DNA from: Allacma fusca
Lineage: Eukaryota > Arthropoda > Collembola > Symphypleona > Sminthuridae
Assembly: GCA_947179485.1 (NCBI GenBank)
Contig: OX359246.1
Coordinates: 57,825,632-57,889,631 of the forward strand
DNA length: 64,000 bases
Reading direction: 5' to 3'
This document shows positions 27,018-38,720 of the stretch, in pieces. Position 1 is the first letter of the stretch. Each line of letters opens with the position of its first letter. The notes beneath the pieces are model-generated. The model was not told the DNA's origin. It ran no database searches and saw only the letters and a list, made by a program, of their open reading frames with translations. Position numbers and translations under genes: made by a program.

Positions 27018-27653
27018 ATGGCTCTTGTGACCTTAGCCCGTAAGAATGCTAAAGTCTCGTCCCTGATGCTCCAGACCGTGAGACATGGAGGTCACTGGAA
27101 TGCCGACTGGATGCCTAGCCTCAAGCTCCCTAAGGTTTTTTTTTTAAATATCAAGATGGCTCAATAATTATTCCAGGATTAGTATGAAAGCTGAGTTTGA
27201 ATAATTTTAAATGGGAGACTTAAATCTAGTAATGTGTTTTAGACGGAGGAAGAAAAGAAAGCTGCTGCTAAAAAGTACGGATTGATCCCCGCGGACTACA
27301 AAACCTACCCGGATGATGGGACGGGTTATGGGGACTACCCTAAGATTGACATAGTTTCAGGAGAATCCCGAGATCCTCATGCCCTCTGGGATATGCCGGA
27401 ACTGAAGCGTAATTTTGGAGAGCCCTTTCACGTCGAAGCGGATTTGTATACAGAAGATCGGGTAGATTATAATAGAAAATACCAGTTTTCCAAGGCCTGG
27501 CATCATTATTCTTTCTTCGGGGTCGTTGCTTTCCTCGCCGTTTTGTTTTGGACCGGAGAGCAGGTGAAAATTGTAGACGTACAGCAGATGCCTCGACATG
27601 TACCCTACGATGGGAAGAAACATTATTCCTTTGAAACCCAACCATTGGATTAG
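27018..27653 (+). CDS. NDUFB8: NADH dehydrogenase [ubiquinone] 1 beta subcomplex subunit 8 (complex I ASHI subunit)
   Basis: Coding exons 27018-27134 and 27243-27653 give 175 residues; human NDUFB8 has 186. The junction CCTAAG|GTTTTT ... GTGTTTTAG|ACG is in phase 0. The first 39 residues are basic and look like a mitochondrial targeting leader (MALVTLARKNAKVSSLMLQ). The second exon opens with TEEEKKAAAKKYG and the family's most conserved block, YPDDGTGYGDYPK (residues about 61-73), followed by W..P.L..NFGEPFH. One membrane helix lies at about 128-144 (FFGVVAFLAVLFW). NDUFB8 is an accessory subunit in the membrane arm of respiratory complex I at the inner mitochondrial membrane and is needed for assembly, not catalysis. 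AATAAA occurs at 27671, 18 bases past the stop. Both ends look complete and the identification is firm. Confidence 0.96.
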
Positions 27654-27670
27654 AGAAGTCAAGGGTTTAA

Positions 27671-27676
27671 AATAAA
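27671..27676 (+). terminator. poly(A) signal of NDUFB8
   Basis: AATAAA lies 18 bases after the NDUFB8 stop. Further AATAAA copies follow at about 27705 and 27718, so several cleavage sites are possible, and any of the later ones would bring the transcript close to the TMEM177 3' end. Confidence 0.55.
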
Positions 27677-27758
27677 ATCTGTAATAATTATTCATGTAGA
27701 GAAAATAAATATGTGTAAATAAACAATAATCATTTACTGATTATAAATTCAATACTCA

Positions 27759-27764
27759 TTTATT
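27759..27764 (-). terminator. poly(A) signal of TMEM177
   Basis: TTTATT on the plus strand reads AATAAA on the minus strand, 70 bases past the TMEM177 stop. It is the only canonical hexamer at a usual distance on that strand. Confidence 0.5.
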
Positions 27765-27833
27765 CCCTACGCTTCTCAAAAACTAACTTTTGCATTTTAA
27801 ATTAAAATTTTTAGACTAATTTGATTTCACTGG

Positions 27834-29103
27834 TCAGTCATTAGCATTATTATTGGATTCCGGACTAGATTTTGAATGCTTCTCTGCTATCTTCTCCACA
27901 AATTCCTTCCTAGTCGTGAATGGGAGGTATCTCTGACGGAGGAATTGCTCATGATTCCCTAAAGGTGAGAACAATTTCTCCCCCTGGGGCCCCATCAATT
28001 CTCGCAAGGCCATGTTTCTCTGGAGCATTTTTGAATAGAACTCCACCCCTCCCCGGGCATACTCCAAACTTATCCCGGCTGCCTGCTCATCCCCCTTCCT
28101 TTCCCAGCGCTTGTTTAACATGTCCGTCAGAGCGGACCAGACACCATAGCAGAACGTCCCGCAGCAAGTATACAGGAAGACGCGGTAGGAGGTAGGGCGA
28201 AAGAAACCATAGGTTTTACGATTTAAGAAAAATGTCAAAAATTTATAGCCAGCTATAGAGCCTCCAATGAGGGATCCGTGGGTAAGTACAAAAAAACTAT
28301 CGCACATTGATAACTGTTGAGCTATCAGAAATCTCTTCGCTGAGTCACTCAGAAGTAACGAATTAGCGAAAGACATCCCTTCCTCAGTGTGCCACCTCAC
28401 CGGTTCCCGTTCGATCTGAAATTGTAAAAGCAATTTATCATTGACTACCGAAGTGACTCTTTACGCGCACTTGTCCTTTATTTCAAAACTACTCCGATCC
28501 CATTTTACATTTTCCCTCCCGATATCCTCAAAATATTTTAATTAAGCACGCACTAACTTGAATATCGTAACGCTCAATGTCTGACGACTCCTTGTATTCC
28601 ATAAATTTAGGGAGTCCCAACCGAACGCCACAGTTTGTTTTGAATGACCCAATAATCAACGGGGCGAAGCCGTACACATGGAAGGGGCTCACGGCATCGA
28701 TTAATCTCTCCGTCAATCCCATGTCAGCCCCGACTTCTTTAACTCGGTTGACCATTTCCTCGGAGACCTTCGTGGGAAAGCCGTGTCTACATATAAAAAA
28801 TATATAAAACATCTCAGGCATTCGCCAATTCACAATAATCTCCTATTAATTCATAGTAATTCTTCCAAATACATTTACATTTCAATGGTTATATAATTAA
28901 TTGGATTTAACTCACTTATAGTGCTGAACCGCCTCCTGGTATTTCTCACCCAAATGAGTGTGAGCTAAAATATAAGCACCTGCAGCAGCCGCCGCTCCAA
29001 TAATTCCCACTCCATTCATTATATTCATACCAAGATCGGATTGGAAAAAACCCCGGGCTAATTGCTTCTTAGCCGCCTCCACACCCGCTCTAGCATTTGC
29101 CAT
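27834..29103 (-). CDS. TMEM177: Transmembrane protein 177 (cytochrome c oxidase subunit 2 biogenesis factor)
   Basis: Three coding exons on the minus strand, 29103-28916, 28786-28558 and 28415-27834, give 332 residues (human 311). Junctions are AA|GTGAGT to TATGTAG|A, and CAA|GTTAGT to ATTTCAG|ATC; both keep the frame. Predicted membrane segments lie at about 28-46, 179-203 and 213-235. The family signature is the C-terminal block EYARGGVEFYSKMLQRNMALREL (258-280) followed by GEKLFSP.GN and LPFTTRKEFV, which matches vertebrate TMEM177 closely. The reading frame continues upstream of residue 1 to an acceptor at 29122 without another ATG, so 29103 is the start. TMEM177 is known to act with COX20 to stabilise newly made COX2 in the inner mitochondrial membrane. 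It is convergent with NDUFB8. The copy looks intact. Confidence 0.93.
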
Positions 29104-29121
29104 TTCTGATGGGTCAAACAC

Positions 29122-29330
29122 CTGAAATTATTTTTTTCTGAAATCAACAACAAATCAATTAATCTTTTTTTCATTAATGTCTGCATTTAGATAATTGACA
29201 ATTATTACAAAATCCAATTATTAAAAAAAGATGGGGATTTCAGAAACAAACTCACGAATTAATAGCGCTCTCTGGAACCAAAATATTAAAAATTATCGTT
29301 TCACTTTCCGTTCGTAATAAGCCACAAGTT
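29122..29330 (-). other. 5' UTR intron and candidate first exon of TMEM177
   Basis: On the minus strand, AATTC|GTGAGT at 29255 is a donor and TAATTTCAG at 29130-29122 the acceptor, giving a 134-bp intron. The leader exon would be about 29330-29256, placing the promoter around 29.3-29.5 kb. The exon's 5' edge is inferred. Confidence 0.4.
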
Positions 29331-32169
29331 TGTGGATATTCAGCTTAAGACTCCCATTTAAGCTCCAGTTCTGAGCCCGCACACAAGACACAAGACACAA
29401 ATAAATTTAAAAAATTTGTACGATTTTGAATTCCCGCGCACTCCGGGATGCAGGATTTAGATCAAAGATTGCTACACGCCAGTAGGGAATTTGTGTACGG
29501 AATTTAGGATTTAAGCACTTATATAAATATAGTGGAGAGTGCAAAAGTAATTAATTACTTTATGCTGAATTACTTAATTAAGTGCATGAAAGGCAAATAA
29601 TTATTTAGTTAATTGCTCATGTATAAACCTAAGAGCTATAAAGCAGTTGGGGCAATGAGAGACTCCCTTTTAAAAACACACTTGTTTTTTAGGAGTCAAA
29701 ATGTTTTTTTGAGACCTCTGTTTTTACTATGCACTGCAAGTTTTTCTCCCTTGAAGAGCTTGTCACTGTCAATTCCCCCTTTATGTAATTATTACAGTGG
29801 AAGTTGGATATTTTTTAAGGGTACTTTTATAAAGAGAGTAGACTGTAGACTGTAGGCTGCAGATGTGCCTGGAGGATCATGCCCTTTCCTAATTAGTTCA
29901 TTAGAACACACACTACAAATTAATATCGATCAGTCCGGCGACTCCCACATGTCAGTTGGCATTTCCAGTGGCTTGTATGTATTATACGATATGGCCTAAA
30001 TGGAGCATTGCATTTCCGTCAGACGAATCTCGCCCTTGATTGATAATTAAGGTGGCGTTTATTTCTAGTCAGATGGGGAAGCAGACCTGTATCTGAAAAA
30101 AAAATATAATGAGATGGTAAAATTTATTTTTGTTTCGAAAGATAATGGAAAGTAATGTATAACTGCGGTGGTAAAATTGTTGATAAAGATTTCTATTACA
30201 GTTAATTAATGTAATAGAGGCGGATGCGTGCATGTGCGTAATGATGAGCAAATGTATGTCCCTGCCTAATTTCCTCCCGGCTTTGTAATTTTGTAAAAAC
30301 ATGAGTATATTCGGATTTGGGTAGTTTTGCACTTCACTTTTTGAATTATTGTGGTTTTGAACAACTGGATTACACTGGAACAACTTACGATGAAATTGAA
30401 GCAATATAAGCGTAGAGTCTGAGAGTTCCGTGGAAAAAATATCAAAATAGATACTCCGAATGTAATTACACGAAAGTTTTTGGAAATATTCTGGACTTCC
30501 CACCGTACCCCAAATGTTGAGATCTGTTTACCCCGATACTATATATGTACCGTCAAAGATTTATTAATAAAGTCGATTTTGCTCTAAGAAATGCTTAAGG
30601 GAAGGACGAATTCTTTCCCTGAAAGACAATTTCTTTAAGGCATGTGTAATCTTCAGCATTGTGTACCTGGGGTTTAATACTGCAAATACGAATAATACCC
30701 GTTCCCTTATCTCCGACTTCTCGTATACGGGCATCTCTTAAGAATGAGAATTGCCTCACTAATCAGACAAATTTTGGGAGTAATTAAAACTCTCCTGCGT
30801 ATATAATTTCCAGGCAATCCTCGTAATTGTTATGCTCAATAAATTCTCAGAATATATACCGATTTTTAACAGATCCCAAAGAAATTCAGGTTTTTATTTT
30901 TTCAAAAGTCCTTACCAACATTTGTAAACATTCTTCAGGATGATATAACGATTCCCCCAAAAGTGCCCATCCCCAGGATTTTTTAAAACAAAAGTCTTCT
31001 CTAGCAAAATTTGTATTACAATCCGGTTTCCTCAAGAATCGAAACTTTCCAAGTTTTCATATCTCAATTTTGGATTAATATGTCGAACTTCTCTGAAAAC
31101 TTCCCTTCTCCAAAGGCACCAGGTGCCCTAGTCACTAGTACCCGGGCATGGCATTAGCTAATTTATCATACAGCCATATTCGTACAGTGAAATTGTTTCA
31201 GTATAAATAATTTGGTCATTTCAGCCCATGCTTCATATTCCCACTCCTACGATGGTCAATGGTTAATTCTGGGGCACTGTGTTAATTCCCAATGTCCAGC
31301 ATCATCCCGAAGTCCCAAGGAATACACACTAGGTGCGGAGCTTTGCCTGAAAGAGTAAGAGGAACCTGAGCCTAGGCTAAAAACTGTTGTTTACTCGAAC
31401 GTAAAAAGTAAACGTAAACCTGACTATGTGTGTAGGTTGAGTTGTGAGAGATGCGAGGAGAATGTTGTTGTTGAACGGGACAAGACTCTGCGGCATTAAA
31501 GACCTTGCACGTAATAAGTAAGTATCTCTATAATAGTACAAAAAGCCGGAAAATATGCACTCCTGCTGTAAGTAAGTAAATCATGAACTTATACAGCATT
31601 CCCTTGTACTAGAATCCACAGACTGCTGCCCGAGGCAACAATCAAGAAATGCAATGCTAAACATGTATCTCCCCTCATTTTTCAATTCTGTGTCTATAGA
31701 GTATAGTAAACTCTTGAGAGGGAGTATGATGTGAGTGCGAGTGTGAGTGAAATGTGCAGCAAAAGGTACTCCCTTGAACCTTCCTGTTAATAGGAAACTG
31801 GCACCTCTTTTTTACCCGTTCAAATACCTGTACACAATATATAAGGCATTAATTCACTCGTTGGTTGTGAATGGCGTGCGAGCATCAGGGATCTCGGAAA
31901 AAATCAAAATACGGTCGACTCTTTCTTTCCTATGCATGCTCTCATGTGGTTAAATAAAAGTCCATAAGCATAACAATTCTCACTTCGTCCTCCTTCAATG
32001 CTGCATATGTACATATGCAGACAAGAGATCCGAACCATTTTGAGCCCCATGTGTATATAATCTACTATACATATGCTCAAGTCAATCTATGTACGGACTT
32101 GGGAATCAGACATGAGAGAGAACACTGACTCTCTGCCCCTCTCTCTCTCTCTCTCATAATACTCAGGCT
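29331..32169. other. no gene recognised
   Basis: The promoter of TMEM177 is expected at the left edge. The remainder has no supported exon or element, apart from a (CT)n tract at about 32137-32155. Confidence 0.5.
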
Positions 32170-32177
32170 GTCTCAGT

Positions 32178-33006
32178 TAGTGATGTACAAGTCACGACTG
32201 ACTGACTGCTTCAGCAAAGACTGACTGATGAAAATAACTGACTTTGGACTGAATCAAAATATTTGGAGTGAGACTGAGACTGACTGGGACTTATAATGTA
32301 TAAGTTTATATATGAAGACTGATACTGACTCCCAGTTGACTGCATAACAATGAGAGACCGTACGACATCTCTATACATAAGACACCTTATTACGTGAAAT
32401 TAAAGTGATTGTTAACAAAAAACGACACTGTGTCTCCCTATAGCTTTCAAAAATTATTAAGGAGCCTAGATATGCACATAGGAAAAGTTTTGGGATAAAG
32501 AATTTAGGGTTAGTTGGGCTTGAAATTCATTTATTGGACGTACCCATGCTAATTAAATCTATACTCATACTCCCTTGGAAGAAAATAATCCACGGGTATA
32601 GTTTCTCCTGCTTAGTAAGTACTTTTAAATTAAAGCGTGTCCATCATTTTAGTGCATTTTTTGAATACCAAAACACAATTATGTTGGCTCAAATATTTTG
32701 CTTTCAATAATCTCGTTCACCACGTTGAAATTTAAGGCAATCAAAGGAGACCGAAATTCCTGTCATTCGAATACTTAAGCAAAATATTTAAGCCAATATG
32801 ATTGTGTTTTGGTATTTAAAAAATGTAATTACAACGACGCGCAATTACAAGACTGACTGACTAGACTGAGTCCGAAAGTTTATAAAGTATGGACTGACTT
32901 TGACTCAGCATTAACGAGTCCTGGAAGGAAAAAAACTGACTTTAGTAAGGGGTTCGAGAGACTGTGTACGACTTGGACTGAACTTTCACGACTTTGTACA
33001 TCACTA
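32178..33006. mobile_element. hAT-type non-autonomous element with 8-bp target duplication GTCTCAGT (829 bp)
   Basis: The left end TAGTGATGTACAAGTC and the reverse-complemented right end TAGTGATGTACAAAGTC are inverted repeats. GTCTCAGT occurs directly before (32170-32177) and directly after (33007-33014), a perfect 8-bp target-site duplication, which marks the hAT superfamily. About 130 bp at each end is packed with GACTGACT-like words. There is no transposase frame. A foldback lies inside. Confidence 0.9.
32653..32827. mobile_element. foldback element nested in the hAT-type element
   Basis: The segment starting GCATTTTTTGAATACC and the one ending GGTATTTAAAAAATG are diverged inverted repeats of about 50 bp, covering AAAACACAATTATGTTGGCT and AAATATTTTGC on each arm, with about 75 bp between. 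It looks like a separate miniature element. No clear target duplication is visible. Confidence 0.7.
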
Positions 33007-34289
33007 GTCTCAGTCAGTACGCTAATGTTGCACAGTAGATATATACAAAGTCAATAATAATATATACCCAACCACTTCTCTTTTTTTTTGTATTTCCTCC
33101 GCCTGCTCTCTCTCTCTCTCTATATGTTATATATTCTTCTCAAGTACTTAAAACTTAAATCATTATCAAAACCTTCCCTCGACTCACTTGTGCATAATTC
33201 GGTTAGAGAGCGCAACAGCACTCAAATCCTAACAATCCGTGTCAATAATCAGAGCTCATGTCGTCAAGTCATGCCACGCGTCAGGTGCGAGTTTTCCTGC
33301 GGAAAAATACTCCTTTTAACTAACTTCACCTCTAATGCCCCTGGCAAATGTTTCCCATCAGCTAATTGCTCTCTATTGTAACTGTACTCCTCATATAGCT
33401 GCCAACACTACTTAAATAATAATTATTATATTCTCTCTCTCTATCTCTCTACCCGGAATCTAAATCTAGTCCTAGACCTTCCTCTCAACTGTATCTAATC
33501 AGCCCGCTCCTCTAATTATATACCTATAAATGAAAAAAAGAAATATTTCATAAATTATTATTATACATTAGTAGGTCCATATGTATACAAAAATCATCTG
33601 GAAAAACTGTCTCAAGATCTTCATTTACCCTTCCACCCCACACTCTTTCTCCCCCCTGAAAAAAAAATTACAAATAATTCAAAATTTGCATGATTAAAAT
33701 ATTATGCCCATTCATTTTTCTAGAAGGCTAATATTGTAAATTATCTTCCGCCTCCAGATATTTACTAACTTTCTTCCCAGGAGTAATCAAATATGGGAGG
33801 AGAGTTAAAAATCCCTGATTCATCATCCCTTTTTTCCCTGAGGGATCGAGTCAGTAGTTCGATATCCTGCTCTGGAGAGGATCCTGCTCTAAGATATCAT
33901 GATCGTAGATAATTAATGCGGACTCCCAATTAAATCCTATGAGGAAGCGAAATCTTCCCTCACATTTGGATTTATATCCCAAGGATTAAGGAGCAATAAC
34001 TCAATACAGCATTTATATCATTAATGCTGAGATTGCATGTAAGTTGGGACAGCTCAGTGTCACACGGAGTGCTGTAAAGTGGACTATTACGGAACGGCTC
34101 TCGTCAATAAAAACCTACAGAGAATTTCAGAGAGGCTGATAATACTGCGTAGGAATCCTAGCGGAAAAAGGAAACGTCTGCTTATACATAGGGCTAACTG
34201 AGCTCTCCTCACAAAACTTATATTTGCCATGCTCCGTCAGTCTATTAGACGAGAGCGTGAAATTTTGAGACAATGGTGACCTTTGAGAG

Positions 34290-34290
34290 G

Positions 34291-34321
<31 letters not shown>

Positions 34322-34330
34322 GAGAGAGAG
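34290..34330. repeat. (GA)n microsatellite in duplication copy A
   Basis: About 20 units with one GG interruption. Copy B has its (CT)n tract at another place, so the tracts arose or moved after the duplication. Confidence 0.95.
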
Positions 34331-35420
34331 ATGATGAGAGGAGTTGAGGGGAAATAAGGTAGAATGTTTTCATTGGGAGTCAAGATAAAATTCGATATAG
34401 GATTGACCGAGAGTTTTTGGGCGCAGATTTGAGTAAAGGTGGATCTCCCCGGAATTTCACGTGAGTTGCGTACACTCTACCAACAAGGGAAAACCTTGTA
34501 TGTGTGTGTATTTTTTTTTTTAAACAAGTATTTGTATTATATAGAAGAGAAGTAAGTGCCTTATTGCCAAATCCTGGTCTTCAGCCGACATTTTATTGTG
34601 AGATTCTACAAGCCGTTTTGTATAGTCTTCCTCATGCTTGTCAGTACTTACTCCCTGAGTGTGTCAAAAGCTAAAGGAGCCATAAGGAAAAAGACTTTTG
34701 AAATGTTTTTGCCATCCACTGTATTTCTGAGTCTCTGTCTCTGTGATACATAGTAACATAAAATGTCCACCGCATTTCCAGTCTCACTCCGCCTAGTATA
34801 TATGCCTCCTTGTCGACTTGTTCATGTATTTGATATGAGCTTTCCACTCAGGGCTCTCCGAAAGGTAGGTACATACATATGGGGAATAAGGGTGTGCGAG
34901 AGACCTATGTGTGGAGTAGATATTATATGGGGATGGCATTACATCTAGTTTGGATTTGTCTATGGGAGAGTGCATATGGAGAGGAACAATTCCTGCAAAA
35001 ACGTTCCGAAGGAAACCAAAGGAAATGTTGATCCCTCATTTGATTTCATCCCGTTCCTTCTCTTCGGCTCCACTCGCACAAAAAAAAGCGAAGAACCCGC
35101 AAGGAGCTAAAAAGAAGCCTTTGCTTTTTTTTTTCAGGGACTATATATTATATTATATATGTAGGGAAAGGGAAAGATATGGAGTATAGAACCCCATGAG
35201 CATATTAGTACATGAATTTGGAACATTGGAACTCCACATGTCTGTTTACTATTTACTTTATGTACCAATAGAAAATAACAATCAGAGAAGTCCGGTGGAA
35301 TGAATTGAAGGGAAATATGATGTGCATATATGAGCCCCACAAACAACTCAACTCCCAGCGCGTAAAACATAGCACATTTATTAATTAAGTGCTGGGCTTT
35401 TTACTACTACGAGCAGCGGC

Positions 35421-35425
<5 letters not shown>

Positions 35426-35454
<29 letters not shown>
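35426..35454. repeat. (CT)n microsatellite
   Basis: About 14 units, within duplication copy A. Confidence 0.95.
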
Positions 35455-35456
<2 letters not shown>

Positions 35457-36089
35457 ATATTAGGGGAATACCATATCATCCTTCATTCATTTCATTGGGA
35501 CATTTCCCTTTTTCAAATCCAATGCTTTTTCCACCTCACTTTTCATCCCAGTAGGTATTTGTGCTTAAAACAGTTTACAAACTACGGATCATGTGGGGCT
35601 TTCAAGCATTTTTCTTATAGTCGGTCATACTTGGAATTATGTGACGGGCTCGGAGGCTCCACACTTATTCTCTCCACCTGTACAGTGAGCGGAGAGTGTT
35701 GGAGGACCCCTCCAAAGAGTCGAGTCCTCACTACTGGGAAGGAATGGTTCGATGAGGAGAGGAAAGTTAGCATTGTGGGAAACTGGAATGTGTCCAAACG
35801 GTTTTGACCCTGTGGAGATAATGGGATTGGGAGGGGGTGAAGCCGGGATAGTGAGAGTGGCCTGTATGCATATGTATGTATCTATGTGTAGATACTATTA
35901 TTACTTGTAGATTTTACTATAAGCACTTGAATTGGACTGTAGCTATAAACAAGGACCGTATATATTACACGCCTGAGCATTCACACATGTACACTACACA
36001 CACACACAGGTACCCAAGAACCTAGGCCCAGAATTTTGTGCATAAGAATACCAATGCAATGTTGTTTTAATAAATACTGCACCATTATC

Positions 36090-38151
36090 AAAACTCTTCA
36101 CTCCCCTCTACTTTCGGCATCAATCGGTTAGAGAGCGCAACAACACTCAAATCCCATCTCACAATCAGAGTTTATGACAATCTATAGTTGTATGTGAGAA
36201 TGTGCAGTCCTGTGAAAGTATGGGTTTGATTCTGACAGTAAGATTGTGGGATTCTTACAGAGGCTTATTATTTTTGGGCAATTTGTCAATATTGTCTTTT
36301 TTTTTTAAATTTTGTCAATTTCTGGGATTTATGGATTCCAAATGCTTACAAATGTCTGTACATATGAATGTCTGTAGATTACAGGGTTGAACCCCAGTTG
36401 GAGGTCAGTATTGTAAATCATGCTAGTTTATCCTATAAATACTGAGATTTAAAAATAATAAGGGCTTCTTATTTTGAGTACATGTAATAACTATTATAGT
36501 TCACAAACTGTTCCTTTATTAAGGTTCTATGTCCAGCGGTCCTTGTTGTAATTCCGACCAAGGTTTAAGAAGAGGCACATGCCAGACTTTCGTTACATTT
36601 TCGACAAGGCATGGAACAAACGTGAACGAAAAAGGCTAACAGTAAGCTGGGAATACATACAACAATGTATTTATGCATGACTGACATATGTAAAAAAAAA
36701 TGGACAAAAACTGTCTTGTTTTATGAAAGATACTAAAAGTAAGCTAGCTGAAGGCTTTAGGTACATACATATATAATACTACACCGAGGTTTAATTTTGT
36801 AATCCTATATATGGTATCAATCGCTTCACTAATTTTTATTTGTAAGAACGTAAAAATCGCACATTCCTTGAAGGTGAGTAACAATCAAGTTTTCAGACTG
36901 CCTTAATGTAAATTACTTTTTTCCCTCTGCCCTCCCAGCTCAATCCAAACAAGCAGACCTTTCCCACAGAATCTAGAATTCTCTAGAAATATTCACTCAA
37001 GTTATTAATTGTGATGGATTAATTATAATTCAAAGTATTATAAAGGTCAGATTTATGACATACATATATCCTCGCTTACTTAATTATACTTGTAACCATC
37101 AATACCCCATGCTAATAATTAATGGCAATCAAAGTAATTACTTAGGCTGTGCTCATTGAACATTTCAAATGGGGCACTCTGCTAAATCTTTAAATATTAC
37201 TTAAGTATACGCACAAAACAAGTGCTAAAAGCTCAAACTTTATTTGCAGACACATGACATAAAACTCCTTGTATGTATGTGTGTCTTACGTATAATTAAT
37301 TGTAAGGTTACTTTTACTCTCCACCCAAAGATGTTTATAAAATCAGCAATTGGAAGAATTCCTCATAGACCTTCAACATTGCGGAGTTCGTAGCGCCCTC
37401 TGCATTCAGAGTCTCCAAGCCTGCTATCTTCTTTGGATGATATCGGATCCGTAATCCAGGCCCACCACACCTACTGCATGTAGGTTCAAAGCTATGGGAA
37501 AAAAACGTTTTGGGTGAAAACTCCATTTGTGTTCCTTGTCCGCCCTATAATAATCGTTACGATTATAGAGTTTATATAAGATGTACATGTGCTAGAGCAA
37601 GTTATATTTGCCACGCTTTTACACGTCAAAGTCAAAGGATGAGACAAAGGTGGCCGTTGATATGGAGGATAGGGAATTGAAGGAAAAGGTAGATTATGGT
37701 TTTCATTGTATATAGCTATTATTCTAAATGAAATTATGCAGGAATTGACCGAGAGTTGGAGTGGAGGCAGACTGTGCTCACTTCAGCTACTATAATGTTT
37801 AATGTGTATGTATATACAATGAGAAATAGGAATTTCACGTGAGGTTGCATGAGTTGCGTACCAACAAGAAAACGCAAACCTTTCGTACCTAAAAGCCAAG
37901 GCACGTAAATAAGCTCTCGGAAAGTTTCATTGCCGTAGTTGCTCCTTGCTTGAGCCGACATTTTATAGTTGTTACATATGATTACATGCACAATCCATGC
38001 TGGATGTGTCAAATAGTATAAAGGGGCAGTAGGCGCATCCATATACGAGAATCTGTTATTTACCAGAAGTGATGCTTTATAATACGTAGAAGCGTACATA
38101 GTAAGTGTACCTTGCTGAAGTAAAATGTCCACCGTATTTTCAGTTTCGTCT

Positions 38152-38189
<38 letters not shown>

Positions 38190-38720
38190 ATCTCTCTTTA
38201 ATGATGCCTTGGCGTGTATGCGTGTGGGAGAGAAGCCGAGTGAGTCTCTTCTGGCATTAGGGAAAGAGAGGAACGGATTTTTCCGTAAAAATCCTCCTCC
38301 GAAGGAAACCAAAGGAAATGTTGACCCCTCATTTGGTTTTCATCCCGTTCTATCTTCGGCTCTCGCATAGGATCATGTATATAGCAACCCGCACTCGCAA
38401 TGAGCGACATTTTGTTGACTAACACGATAAAATAGCCGGCTATAAGGACGTCCCAGAGGAAGAAGATGCACACCTTCCCCTGCATTTTTACTATTTACCC
38501 AAAGAAATGTATCAAAAGTCTCGCGAGAACGTGAAATGCAGCGAAACACACGCATGGATGCAACAGAACAACTCGCAACAATGTATGTTACACGGCAGTA
38601 AAAATCAGCATGCACCTAATGATGGCATTCTCTCCCAGACGAGAGGAATGAATAGTCTCCTTTAATTCTTCATACATTTCACTGGGACAGTTAGTTGCCT
38701 TTTCCCAATGCACTCTTCCC
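36090..38720. repeat. tandem segmental duplication, copy B
   Basis: The same ordered blocks as copy A: CGGTTAGAGAGCGCAACA (36125), GAATTGACCGAGAG (37742), GGAATTTCACGTGAG (37831), GCCGACATTTTAT (37953), AAATGTCCACC (38123), CCGAAGGAAACCAAAGGAAA (38300) and CATTTCACTGGGACA (38676). Spacing to copy A drifts from about 2.9 to 3.4 kb, so indels have accumulated since the duplication. Confidence 0.75.
38156..38187. repeat. (CT)n microsatellite in duplication copy B
   Basis: About 16 units, just after the shared AAATGTCCACC block; copy A lacks a tract at the matching place. Confidence 0.95.

Larger units (their letters stand above)
33180..35560. repeat. tandem segmental duplication, copy A
   Basis: Blocks shared with 36090-38720 in the same order: CGGTTAGAGAGCGCAACA (33199), GATTGACCGAGAG (34402), GGAATTTCACGTGAG (34451), GCCGACATTTTAT (34583), AAATGTCCACC (34761), CCGAAGGAAACCAAAGGAAA (35006) and the CATTTCATTGGGACA block (35488). 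The copies are diverged with many small insertions and deletions. No gene family is recognised in them. Confidence 0.75.

Noticed and set aside
31120-31160. Palindrome-like TGCCCTAGTCACTAGTACCCGGGCA
   Set aside because: Arms are short and imperfect, with no flanking duplication; it may be chance.
36375-36415. GGTTGAACCCC, tRNA-like T-loop word
   Set aside because: No acceptor stem, anticodon arm or B-box spacing could be found around it.
37734-38312. 192-codon minus-strand frame in duplication copy B
   Set aside because: It passes through a (GA)n microsatellite, giving an RE-repeat, and copy A does not keep the frame. It is more likely an accident of the repeat.
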